From NCBI GenBank assembly GCA_017380475.1, contig JAFODX010000219.1, positions 1 to 7,165 of the forward strand: a DNA stretch of 7,165 nt, written 5' to 3'. The stretch comes from Clostridia bacterium (GTDB taxonomy: Bacteria; Bacillota; Clostridia; UBA1381). The stretch's first letter is position 1. Each line of letters starts with the position of its first letter. The notes beneath the pieces were generated by a model. The model made no database searches. It had not been told where the DNA came from and worked only from the letters and a program-made list of their open reading frames with translations. Of this stretch, positions 1-6,631 are shown one piece after another. The translations under genes were made by a program, and so were the position numbers.

Positions 1-1
1 G

Positions 2-1324
2 ATGCGTTTTAAGGACTACATCGCAATGCCCAAACCCAATATGTATCAGTCGCTGCATACAACGGTAATAGGTCCTGACGGTACGCCGTTTGAGATACAG
101 ATTCGTACATGGGAAATGCACCGTGTAGCGGAGAACGGTATCGCCGCACACTGGAAATACAAAGAGGGCAAGAGCGGAAAGAATGAGCTTGATTCAAAGC
201 TTGAATGGGTACGCACACTGCTCGATACACAGGAAAACATAATAGACACAGACGAGTTCTTTAATGCACTTAAGTTCGATTTGTTCGCAGACGAGGTGTT
301 TGTGTTTACGCCTAACGGCAGGGTTGTGTCACTGCCTGCGAGAAGTACCGTAATTGACTTTGCGTTTGCAATCCATTCCGAGGTCGGATATAAGATGAGC
401 GGTGCAAAGGTCAACGGCAAGATTGTAACTAATAACTACGTCCTTGAAACGGGCGAGATTGTTGAAATACTAACAGCTAACCCGCACGGACCGAGCCGTG
501 ACTGGCTGAAAATCTGCCGTACGGCACGTGCAAGGAACAAGATAAATCAGTGGTTCAAGCGTGAACGCCGTGATGAGAATATAGAAGAGGGTAAAGAGCT
601 TATCGAGCGTGAGCTTCGCAGATTCGGTAATACCCACGCACAGCTTTTTAAACCCGATTGGGTTTCGGTTATAACAAAACGCTACGGCTTCAACAACCTT
701 GACGATTTATATGCAGGTGTAGGCTATGGCGGTGTAACTGCAACAAAGGTTGTTTTGCGTCTGCGTGAAGAATGGCTCAAGGAAGTGCGTGAAAAACAGA
801 AAACTGAGGACATTCAGGAGGCCATCGAAAAGGCTACTGAAAACGCCCCCAAAGAAAAGACTGTACGCTCTTCAAACGGTATAATTGTAAAGGGTATAGA
901 CAACTGCCTTGTAAGACTTGCACACTGCTGTAACCCTGTTGCAGGCGATGAAATCATAGGCTTTATAACAAAGGGCAGAGGCGTGAGTGTTCACCGTGCA
1001 GACTGTGTTAATATCAAACCCGTAAATCTCACGGACGAGGACAGAGCAAGACTTATAGAAGTCAAGTGGGACAAGGGCAACTCCAATTCGTATGTTGCCA
1101 ATATCCGTATCACAGGCAAAGACCGTGACGGTATGCTCCTTGACGTAACAAACGTACTTGTAAATCTGAAAATACCGTTCAAATCTGCTAATGCATATGC
1201 AAAGAACGGTGAAGCGATTATTCAGGTAGGCGTTGAAATCAAGGATACATCCGATCTGGCATTACTCACCAAAAAGTTCAGACAGATTGAGGGAGTAGAG
1301 AGCGTTACAAGAAGTAACGCATAA
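2..1324 (+). CDS. rel: Bifunctional (p)ppGpp synthetase/hydrolase Rel, C-terminal part (5' end outside window)
   Basis: This is the C-terminal 440 codons of a long RelA/SpoT homologue. The family is about 730-740 aa, so roughly 290-300 residues (the HD hydrolase and the start of the synthetase domain) lie to the left. The frame is open from the first base, and the ATG at position 2 is an internal Met. Residues 2-5 read RFKD, followed by YIAMPKPN and YQSLHT and by EIQIRT at 31-36; these are synthetase-domain motifs. RxKD rather than ExDD at this spot is the signature of bifunctional Rel/SpoT enzymes. A TGS domain spans about 98-158. A conserved Cys/His segment spans about 297-336 (C302, H308, C309, C310, C335). 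An ACT domain follows at about 366-436. The enzyme makes and degrades (p)ppGpp in the cytosol, with the C-terminal domains sensing the ribosome. The stop overlaps a possible yaaA start. The family is certain; the hydrolase activity is inferred because that domain is not visible. Confidence 0.96.
   Translation: MRFKDYIAMPKPNMYQSLHTTVIGPDGTPFEIQIRTWEMHRVAENGIAAHWKYKEGKSGKNELDSKLEWVRTLLDTQENIIDTDEFFNALKFDLFADEVFVFTPNGRVVSLPARSTVIDFAFAIHSEVGYKMSGAKVNGKIVTNNYVLETGEIVEILTANPHGPSRDWLKICRTARARNKINQWFKRERRDENIEEGKELIERELRRFGNTHAQLFKPDWVSVITKRYGFNNLDDLYAGVGYGGVTATKVVLRLREEWLKEVREKQKTEDIQEAIEKATENAPKEKTVRSSNGIIVKGIDNCLVRLAHCCNPVAGDEIIGFITKGRGVSVHRADCVNIKPVNLTDEDRARLIEVKWDKGNSNSYVANIRITGKDRDGMLLDVTNVLVNLKIPFKSANAYAKNGEAIIQVGVEIKDTSDLALLTKKFRQIEGVESVTRSNA
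1302..1320 (+). other. Small RNA hairpin at the rel/yaaA junction
   Basis: A perfect 7-bp inverted repeat, GCGTTAC (1302-1308) and GTAACGC (1314-1320), encloses the loop AAGAA. It lies inside the last rel codons and ends one base before the rel stop codon (TAA, 1322-1324). No U-tract follows, so it is not a terminator. It occupies the place where an SD for the upstream yaaA ATG (1324) would sit. It may affect mRNA stability or reduce coupling; this is inference only. Confidence 0.4.
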
Positions 1325-1338
1325 TGAAAGGCGAAAAG

Positions 1339-1563
1339 ATGGAAAAGACAGAGGTTAAATTAACAACCGAGTTCATAAAGCTCGACCAGCTCATAAAGTA
1401 TGCAGGTATTGCATATTCGGGAGCAGAGGCGAAGGATATGGTAATAAACGGATATGCGTCGGTTAACGGCGAGGTATGCACGATGCGCGGTAAGAAAATC
1501 CGACCGGGCGATGTGGTAACACTCGACTTTGAAGACGATTCGTTTGAGATTTCGGTGGGATAA
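1339..1563 (+). CDS. yaaA: S4-domain RNA-binding protein YaaA
   Basis: A small protein (74 aa from ATG 1339; 79 aa from ATG 1324) made almost wholly of one S4 RNA-binding fold. The S4 hallmarks are the helix ending YSGAEAK, the [15 protein letters not shown] turn (read as [10 protein letters not shown]) and the [11 protein letters not shown] strand, matching the YaaA family usually encoded between dnaN and recF and about 70 aa long. I prefer ATG 1339 because AAAGG (1327-1331) lies 7 bases before it, and because the shorter product fits family length. ATG 1324 overlaps the rel stop as TAATG and has no SD, though coupled initiation there is possible. The usual paired Arg before GKK is Met-Arg here. 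The gene's own stop overlaps the recF start as TAATG. The family is thought to bind RNA or ribosomes; its precise role is not established. Identification is firm, the start less so. Confidence 0.9.
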   Translation: MEKTEVKLTTEFIKLDQLIKYAGIAYSGAEAKDMVINGYASVNGEVCTMRGKKIRPGDVVTLDFEDDSFEISVG

Positions 1564-2654
1564 TGTATATAAAGAAACTAAAGCTTACAAATTTCCGTAA
1601 CTATGAAAAAGCGGAGCTCGAATTTTCACCGCTTACAAACATAATATACGGAAACAACGCACAGGGTAAGACCAATATACTTGAATCTGTCTATCTCTTT
1701 GCGCAGGGCAAAAGCCATCGTGCAAAAACGGACAAAGAGCTTGTGCGGTTCGGGTCGGATTTTGCAGGACTTGAGATTGAGTTCTGCGACAGCCGGCGTG
1801 AGCATAACGGTAAAATGCAGATACTCAAAAACGGTCGTAAGGCTGTAAGAATCAATCACGTCAGCATCTCAAAGCTGAGCCAGCTTATGAACTATCTCAA
1901 TGTGGTTATGTTCTCACCTGAGGATCTTAATATGGTGAAAGGTTCGCCCAATATCCGACGCAGATTTACCGACAGTGCGATAAGTCAGCTGTACCCGGCA
2001 TATCTCTCGGCACTTATGGAGTATAACAAGGTACTTGACCAGAAAAACAGTCTTCTGCGCACAAACAGACGCAGTATAAACGACGTTAAAAAGACATTGT
2101 GGATATGGAATGAACAGCTTGCAGAGCTTGCTGTGAAAATAATGAACGCAAGAATTGATTTTTCTGAAAAGATTGCAGATTCGGCAAAGTCAATTCAGCA
2201 TGATATATCCGGCGAGGTGCTTGATGTAAGATATGTTCCTAATATAAGAGTCGGCGAGCTTACAAAAGAAACGGTATATGACTACTTAAACGACCGTGCA
2301 GACCGTGAGATTGATGCGGTATCGTCGTTGTACGGAATACAGCGTGACGACCTTGAAATCGGGGTCGAGGGCAGAGATGCCAAGCTTTATGCATCACAGG
2401 GTCAGCAACGTACGGCAGCACTCAGTATGAAAATAGCACAGTCGGAGTATATAAACGACATAAAAGGCGAGTATCCGATACTGCTCTTGGACGATATAAT
2501 GAGTGAGCTTGATATATCACGGCGTATGTATTTATCTGAACGTATCCGTGACAAGCAGGTGCTTATAACATCAACCGATACCGACCTTGCAGGTAAGGAT
2601 ACAAAGACACGTCAGTTCAGGATAGAGAAAGGAACGGTAACAGATGTTTCTTAG
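1563..2654 (+). CDS. recF: DNA replication and repair protein RecF
   Basis: A complete 363-aa RecF, the usual length for the family. RecF is a cytosolic SMC-like ATPase that binds gapped DNA and, with RecO and RecR, loads RecA at stalled forks and gaps. Visible motifs are the N-terminal YIKKLKLTNFRNY strand typical of RecF, the Walker A motif GNNAQGKTN at about 30-38, the ABC signature SQGQQRTAA at about 278-286 and the Walker B motif ILLLDDIMSELD at about 306-317. The D-loop Asp is included in SELD. The ATG overlaps the yaaA stop (TAATG). The nearest SD-like stretch, GGTGGGA (1554-1560), is only 2 bases from the ATG, so translation is probably coupled to yaaA. The 3' end overlaps remB by 11 bases. 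Nothing in the motifs suggests loss of activity. Confidence 0.98.
   Translation: MYIKKLKLTNFRNYEKAELEFSPLTNIIYGNNAQGKTNILESVYLFAQGKSHRAKTDKELVRFGSDFAGLEIEFCDSRREHNGKMQILKNGRKAVRINHVSISKLSQLMNYLNVVMFSPEDLNMVKGSPNIRRRFTDSAISQLYPAYLSALMEYNKVLDQKNSLLRTNRRSINDVKKTLWIWNEQLAELAVKIMNARIDFSEKIADSAKSIQHDISGEVLDVRYVPNIRVGELTKETVYDYLNDRADREIDAVSSLYGIQRDDLEIGVEGRDAKLYASQGQQRTAALSMKIAQSEYINDIKGEYPILLLDDIMSELDISRRMYLSERIRDKQVLITSTDTDLAGKDTKTRQFRIEKGTVTDVS
2628..2634 (+). promoter_or_regulatory. Shine-Dalgarno for remB inside recF
   Basis: AAAGGAA lies 9 bases before the remB ATG at 2644 and within the recF coding region. It supports the overlapping start in preference to any later in-frame Met. Confidence 0.6.
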
Positions 2655-2907
2655 AATAAGTAACGACTTTGTCGTTCCCAAAAGCGACATAATCGGAATT
2701 TTTGATATGGACAATACCACCGTGTCACGTCAGGGCAGGGACTTCCTGCCTCAGGCAGAAAAGACGGGTGCATTGATATATTCAGCAGACGATTTGCCGA
2801 AATCATATGTGGTAACGGAGCATGACGGGAAAATGCAGGTGTATCTGTCGTCATTTTCGTCAAAGCTTCTTATAAGCCGTGCGAAATCGTCAGACTTATT
2901 AACGTAA
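2644..2907 (+). CDS. remB: Extracellular matrix regulator RemB-like protein (DUF370)
   Basis: An 87-aa protein resembling Bacillus RemB (YaaB, 81 aa) by its start MFLRISNDFVVPKSDIIGIFDMD, here seen as the FVVPKSDIIGIFD block (residues 9-21), and by the PKSYVVT (52-58) and YLSSFSSKLLISRA (67-80) segments near the end. It also shares the same place between recF and gyrB. DUF370 includes RemA, a DNA-binding activator of biofilm-matrix genes in Bacillus. RemB's own role is less well defined, so 'extracellular matrix regulator' is a family name, not a demonstrated function here. There is no signal peptide or membrane segment, and a cytosolic location is expected. The gene overlaps recF by 11 bases in another frame, and the tandem stop TAATAA is followed by a 21-base gap to gyrB. 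The conserved position suggests a housekeeping link with replication genes. Confidence 0.88.
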   Translation: MFLRISNDFVVPKSDIIGIFDMDNTTVSRQGRDFLPQAEKTGALIYSADDLPKSYVVTEHDGKMQVYLSSFSSKLLISRAKSSDLLT

Positions 2908-2914
2908 TAAATTT

Positions 2915-2922
2915 AAGGAGAT
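2915..2922 (+). promoter_or_regulatory. Shine-Dalgarno for gyrB
   Basis: AAGGAGAT, with its GGAG core at 2917-2920, lies 8 bases before the ATG at 2929. It is the best canonical SD in the left block and fixes the gyrB start. Confidence 0.85.
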
Positions 2923-2928
2923 ATAAAT

Positions 2929-4860
2929 ATGAACGAGAACAATGTTGTAGAGACTAAATATGACGAAAACCAAATACAGGTTTTGGAAGGTCTTGAAGCG
3001 GTAAGAAAGCGACCGGGTATGTATATCGGTTCGGTTTCTATTTCGGGTTTGCATCATCTGGTGTACGAGATTGTCGATAACTCAATCGACGAGGCACTTG
3101 CAGGCTACTGCGACTGCATCAATGTTACACTTAACCCCGACAATACTGTAACGGTAGAGGATAACGGCCGTGGTATTCCGGTAGGAATCCATCCCACAGA
3201 GGGAATCCCTACAGTCCAGGTTGTACTTACAATCCTCCATGCCGGCGGTAAATTCGGCGGCGGCGGATACAAGGTGTCGGGCGGTTTGCACGGCGTTGGT
3301 TCGTCTGTTGTTAATGCTCTTTCAGAGCGCCTTGAGGTTGAGGTATCAGACGGTGAGCACGTACATTATCAGAGCTATGAGCGTGGTAAGCCGACGTGTG
3401 ATTTGAAAATCATAGGCGATACGGATAAGACAGGTACAAAAATTACATTCCTGCCCGATGCAGAGATTTTTGAAACTCTTGATTTTGATTACGAGGTATT
3501 GCTCAAGAGATTAAGAGAGCAGGCATTCCTTAATAAGGGTGTAAGAATTATCTTTACTGATAACAGAACCGAAGAAGCAAGAAGTGAAAATCTGTATGCT
3601 GAAGGCGGTATCAAGGAGTTTATAAGCTATCTCAATACCAACAAGGACCCGATACACGACGAAATAGTCTATTTCGAGGCTAAAAAGGGCGACGATATGG
3701 AGGTTGAGGTCGCAATGCAGTATACCACTGCATATTCAGAAACTATCCTTAGCTTTGCCAATAACATTCATACCGTAGACGGTGGTATGCACGAAACTGG
3801 CTTCAAGTCAGGTCTTACACGAGTTCTTAACGACTATGCAAGAAAGTATAAGCTCTTAAAGGAAAAGGACGAAAACCTTTCGGGTGAGGACACTCGTGAA
3901 GGTCTTACTGTTGTTATAAGCGTTAAGGTTTCAGAGGCACAGTTTGAGGGACAGACAAAAACAAAGCTTGGCAACAGTGGCGCAAGAACACTTGTTGAGG
4001 GTGCATTAAACGACAAGCTTGAAGCGTTCCTTGAAGAGAACCCGAAGATTGCAAGAACAATTATCGAAAAGACAATCAGTGCATCACGGGCAAGAGAAGC
4101 AGCACGCCGTGCAAGAGAAGCATCAAGAAAGAATGCGGCTGTAAGCAATGCGTCACTTCTCGGTAAGCTTGCACGTTGTACGGACGAGGGGGCTGATTAT
4201 GCAGAACTCTTTATCGTCGAGGGAGATAGTGCGGGCGGTAGCGCAAAGCAGGGCAGACACAGACGTTATCAGGCTGTTCTTCCGCTTTGGGGTAAGATGC
4301 TCAACGTTGAAAAGTCAAGAATTGACAAGGTGTATTCAAACGAAAAACTTTTGCCGGTAATTCAGGCACTCGGTGCAGGAATAGGTGAGGACTTCAATAT
4401 AGAAAACCTCAAATACGGCAAAATCATCATCATGGCCGATGCCGACGTCGATGGTGCTCATATCAGAACATTGCTTCTGACATTCTTCTTCAGATATATG
4501 CGTCCGCTTATTGAGGAAGGACACATCTATATTGCACAGCCACCGCTTTATAAAGTGTACAAGGGCAAGAACAAGGACGTTGTGGAAAGATTTGTATTTG
4601 ACGAAGCGGCACGTGATGCGGCTATTGAAGAGCTTGGTAAGGGTGCTAAAGTACAGAGATATAAAGGTCTTGGTGAGATGGACCCCGCAGAGCTTAAGGA
4701 AACAACAATGGACCCCGAAAAGCGTACACTTCTGCGTGTTGACATAGAAGATGCAATCGAGGCTGACAGAATATTTACAATACTGATGGGAGAAAAAGTT
4801 GAGCCCAGACGTGAGTTCATCGAAACAAACGCTAAATACGTTTCAAACCTTGACATTTAA
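2929..4860 (+). CDS. gyrB: DNA gyrase subunit B
   Basis: A complete 643-aa GyrB, the short Gram-positive form (about 640 aa) without the insert seen in proteobacterial GyrB. With GyrA it forms the A2B2 type II topoisomerase that introduces negative supercoils using ATP. The GHKL ATPase shows [10 protein letters not shown] (47-56, catalytic Glu47, Asn51), EDNGRGIPV (77-85) and GGLHGVGSS (118-126). The transducer domain includes QTKTKLGN (342-349). The Toprim domain shows EGDSAGG (431-437) and the metal-binding DADVDG (504-509). The C-terminal QRYKGLGEM is at 576-584. NVEK in the Toprim region favours GyrB over ParE. Residue W454 sits where E. coli GyrB has Lys447, a quinolone-resistance position. 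No gyrA follows within the window. The gene is probably co-transcribed with remB upstream and with the secreted-protein gene 16 bases downstream. Confidence 0.98.
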   Translation: MNENNVVETKYDENQIQVLEGLEAVRKRPGMYIGSVSISGLHHLVYEIVDNSIDEALAGYCDCINVTLNPDNTVTVEDNGRGIPVGIHPTEGIPTVQVVLTILHAGGKFGGGGYKVSGGLHGVGSSVVNALSERLEVEVSDGEHVHYQSYERGKPTCDLKIIGDTDKTGTKITFLPDAEIFETLDFDYEVLLKRLREQAFLNKGVRIIFTDNRTEEARSENLYAEGGIKEFISYLNTNKDPIHDEIVYFEAKKGDDMEVEVAMQYTTAYSETILSFANNIHTVDGGMHETGFKSGLTRVLNDYARKYKLLKEKDENLSGEDTREGLTVVISVKVSEAQFEGQTKTKLGNSGARTLVEGALNDKLEAFLEENPKIARTIIEKTISASRAREAARRAREASRKNAAVSNASLLGKLARCTDEGADYAELFIVEGDSAGGSAKQGRHRRYQAVLPLWGKMLNVEKSRIDKVYSNEKLLPVIQALGAGIGEDFNIENLKYGKIIIMADADVDGAHIRTLLLTFFFRYMRPLIEEGHIYIAQPPLYKVYKGKNKDVVERFVFDEAARDAAIEELGKGAKVQRYKGLGEMDPAELKETTMDPEKRTLLRVDIEDAIEADRIFTILMGEKVEPRREFIETNAKYVSNLDI

Positions 4861-4861
4861 C

Positions 4862-4868
4862 AGGGGGG
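4862..4868 (+). promoter_or_regulatory. Shine-Dalgarno for the secreted stalk-domain protein
   Basis: AGGGGGG lies 8 bases before the ATG at 4877 and starts just 2 bases after the gyrB stop. It fixes the start codon and suggests reading from a gyrB transcript. Confidence 0.75.
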
Positions 4869-4876
4869 TATAATAT

Positions 4877-6085
4877 ATGAAGAAACTGATATCAGTAATT
4901 ATTGCAGCAGTGTCGGCATTATGTATGCTTACACCTGTATCTGCGTATAAAATAGGTGACTATATAGGTACAGTATATCATACTGATATTGTAGCATATA
5001 TAAATAACTATGCCATTCCGTCATATGCGGCAAACGGCACATCGGTTGTTGTTGCAGAGGATTTGAGAAACTTCGGTTTTGATGTTGTATGGGATAACGA
5101 TGCACGTACACTTTCAATCTCGCGTAATTCAGATACAACACCTGTCGGTATGGAATTTGTAAAAGACGGCACACCGTCAATGCCTTTTACAAGTATTCTT
5201 TATACAGATATTGTTGTATATGCAAACGGCGAAAAAGTCCCGTCATATGCGATAAACGGATATACAATGATACCCATGGAAAGCCTTACAATGCTTGGTG
5301 AGTATGAATGGGTAGAAGAGGAGAGAGCTTTGAAAATGTGGGTTGATGGACTTGATGTAAGAAGCGAGAAACAGCCGATACAGTCAAGCCTTCAGTACGG
5401 ACGCTCAATCAAGCCGGGCTCGCCAGACCTTATATCGGGATTAAGTGCACAGGAGAGATATGAAATTAATGTATTCCTGAGTAACTTCGTTGAGATTGGA
5501 TTTCAGAAGTTTGATGTAGCATCGCCGGTGAATGAACAGCTCATTTATTTCGGATGTATGCACCATGCGTGCAACCATACATCAGACGCAATTCCTATCA
5601 GTGACAGTGAAGCGTCAAAGTATATAGCACTTGATGATTATTATATCAATTCCTGCTACAAGGTAAGCAAGGATGCCGTTCAGGCGTCCGTGGGTCGTTA
5701 TTTCGGCAAAAAGGGCGCAGATGAACTTAATCACACTACTGTGAATATGCCAAATGATGCATACAGAGGCAGAGGTGAATATGCGTTCAATAACGGATAC
5801 TATTATTTTGACTACGGCGAGGAAGGCGGAATTGACCTTTCTGCTGCAGTGGCAGATTCAATGTATCTGAACAATGACGGCTCATATACAGTAACCTTTA
5901 AGGGCTATGGCTATGGTGATTTGAGATTAGTTCCCGAAATTTACTACTACACTGCCGAGCAGGCTGCATCAAGCAACAGAGGCCGTCTTTTTGTCGAGGG
6001 CAAGGCGATAGTATTCCCGTTTGAATATAACGGAAGAAACACATATCAGCTTGTACGATATGAATCAGTTGAAATAAACAGATAA
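4877..6085 (+). CDS. Secreted stalk-domain protein of unknown function
   Basis: A 402-aa exported protein. It has an N-terminal signal peptide: KK, a hydrophobic core at 4-18 and a likely cut after Ala23 in PVSA. Cys16 is not in a good lipobox, so I do not call it a lipoprotein. Two tandem units follow, about 34-81 and 108-154, each with TDIV, IPSYA/VPSYA, a Asn-Gly turn and a closing short strand. This is the pattern of stalk/copper amine oxidase N-terminal-like domains common in clostridial cell-surface proteins. From about 190 comes a mixed domain (INVFLSNFVEIGF at 197-209, RYFGKKGADEL at 274-284) that I recall loosely from unnamed Firmicute surface and membrane proteins. A cluster C227, H229, H230, C232, H234 could bind metal. 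The C-terminal part is rich in Tyr and Gly and probably all-beta. No enzyme motif is recognised. It probably lies at or outside the cell surface and is likely an operon tail of gyrB, ended by the terminator that follows. Confidence 0.85.
   Translation: MKKLISVIIAAVSALCMLTPVSAYKIGDYIGTVYHTDIVAYINNYAIPSYAANGTSVVVAEDLRNFGFDVVWDNDARTLSISRNSDTTPVGMEFVKDGTPSMPFTSILYTDIVVYANGEKVPSYAINGYTMIPMESLTMLGEYEWVEEERALKMWVDGLDVRSEKQPIQSSLQYGRSIKPGSPDLISGLSAQERYEINVFLSNFVEIGFQKFDVASPVNEQLIYFGCMHHACNHTSDAIPISDSEASKYIALDDYYINSCYKVSKDAVQASVGRYFGKKGADELNHTTVNMPNDAYRGRGEYAFNNGYYYFDYGEEGGIDLSAAVADSMYLNNDGSYTVTFKGYGYGDLRLVPEIYYYTAEQAASSNRGRLFVEGKAIVFPFEYNGRNTYQLVRYESVEINR
4976..5338 (+). repeat. Two tandem stalk-domain coding repeats
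   Basis: Repeat unit one (about 4976-5119) and unit two (about 5198-5338) are offset by exactly 222 bases (74 codons). They remain similar at DNA level: a 20-base block at 5018-5037 and its copy at 5240-5259 differ at only two positions, and the codons for TDIV are also shared. This indicates an internal duplication that has diverged mostly outside the core strand-turn motif. Confidence 0.7.
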
Positions 6086-6093
6086 GTATAACT

Positions 6094-6133
6094 TTACCCC
6101 TTGTTTTATATACTAAAACAAGGGGTGATTTTT
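6094..6133 (+). terminator. Intrinsic terminator overlapping the SD of the next gene
   Basis: A perfect 13-bp stem pairs ACCCCTTGTTTTA (6096-6108) with TAAAACAAGGGGT (6114-6126) across a TATAC loop. One GU and one UA pair extend it to 6094/6128. TTTTT (6129-6133) follows directly, giving a textbook rho-independent shape for the + strand. It begins about 9-11 bases after the stop at 6083-6085 and should end the gyrB-region transcript. Its 3' arm carries AAGGGGTGAT, the SD of the gene starting at 6134, so the element may also block translation of read-through RNA. Confidence 0.85.
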
Positions 6134-6541
6134 ATGTTAAAGCATACAATACTGTTTGGTATAGGCGGTATTTTATATCTTATAATTGAGCTTTTGTGGC
6201 GTGGCAGTTCGCACTGGAGTATGTTTATTCTCGGCGGTGCGTGTTTTTTAGTTGTAGGACTTATAAACGAAAAAAACAGAGGTAGACTACCGCTATTATT
6301 ACAGATGCTCATTTCTTCAATCATAATAACTGTACTCGAATTTGTGACGGGGTATATTGTTAATATCAGAATGGGACTTGGTGTCTGGGACTATTCGGAA
6401 TTGCCGTACAATATTATGGGTCAGGTGTGTCTTCTCTACACTGTGCTGTGGTTTTTACTTTCGTTTGTGTGCATTGTGGCTGATGACAAATTACGCGAGG
6501 TGCTCTTTGGTGAGGAGAAACAAAAATATCGTATTATATAG
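6134..6541 (+). CDS. Small four-helix membrane protein, putative ABC transporter type IV (CmpB-like) family
   Basis: A 135-aa integral membrane protein with about four hydrophobic helices (residues 5-22, 29-44, 54-76 and 94-116) and a charged C-terminal tail. The segment EFVTGYIVN (69-77), WDYSELPYNIMGQ (85-97) and the following helix resemble the family named 'putative ABC transporter (permease) type IV, CmpB-like'. That family's function is not established, so no transport role should be assumed. The ATG at 6134 is chosen because AAGGGGTGAT lies just upstream. An earlier in-frame TTG (6101) falls inside the terminator stem without an SD. No independent promoter was recognised, and the gene may depend on read-through. 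A promoter for the next gene lies downstream, with no clear terminator between. Confidence 0.72.
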   Translation: MLKHTILFGIGGILYLIIELLWRGSSHWSMFILGGACFLVVGLINEKNRGRLPLLLQMLISSIIITVLEFVTGYIVNIRMGLGVWDYSELPYNIMGQVCLLYTVLWFLLSFVCIVADDKLREVLFGEEKQKYRII

Positions 6542-6564
6542 GTAGAAAATCTAAAAAAATGCTA

Positions 6565-6593
6565 TTGAATAATTGCGGAAATTGTGATAAAAT
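6565..6593 (+). promoter_or_regulatory. Sigma-A type promoter for the nfnA-like gene
   Basis: TTGAAT (6565-6570) and TAAAAT (6588-6593) are separated by exactly 17 bases, and TG at 6585-6586 gives an extended -10. Transcription should start near 6600, leaving a leader of about 30 bases before the ATG at 6632. The rest of the 90-base gap (6542-6631) is A/T-rich. It shows only a weak 4-bp inverted repeat just after the preceding stop, and no terminator or operator that I can support. Confidence 0.75.
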
Positions 6594-6631
6594 ATAGGGA
6601 ATACTAATTTAAGAAAAGGAAAGTGGATATA

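Noticed and set aside
3834..4148. Long antisense open frames opposite gyrB (also 4548-4856) and opposite rel (46-420).
   Set aside because: They lie wholly opposite strongly conserved genes, lack SDs and recognisable motifs, and are explained by codon bias of the sense strand.
4850..4874. Perfect -35 TTGACA (4850-4855) and perfect -10 TATAAT (4869-4874) at the end of gyrB.
   Set aside because: The spacer is only 13 bases against the 16-18 needed. The boxes also overlap the gyrB stop and the next gene's SD, and a start from them would lose that SD. Probably coincidence, though transcription-start mapping would settle it.
4908..4924. Cys16 of the secreted protein as a lipoprotein anchor.
   Set aside because: The residues before it read Ser-Ala-Leu, lacking the small residue required at -1, and a clear signal peptidase I site follows at Ala23.
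6069..6092. TTGAAA followed by TATAAC as a promoter for the membrane-protein gene.
   Set aside because: The spacer is about 12 bases, and any transcript would include the whole terminator hairpin.
6101..6133. An upstream TTG start giving the membrane protein 11 extra residues.
   Set aside because: The TTG lies in the terminator's 5' arm and has no SD, whereas ATG 6134 has a strong SD at the right distance.
6541..6555. A possible terminator after the membrane-protein gene.
   Set aside because: The inverted repeat (TAGA/TCTA) is only 4 bp and followed by A rather than T residues.
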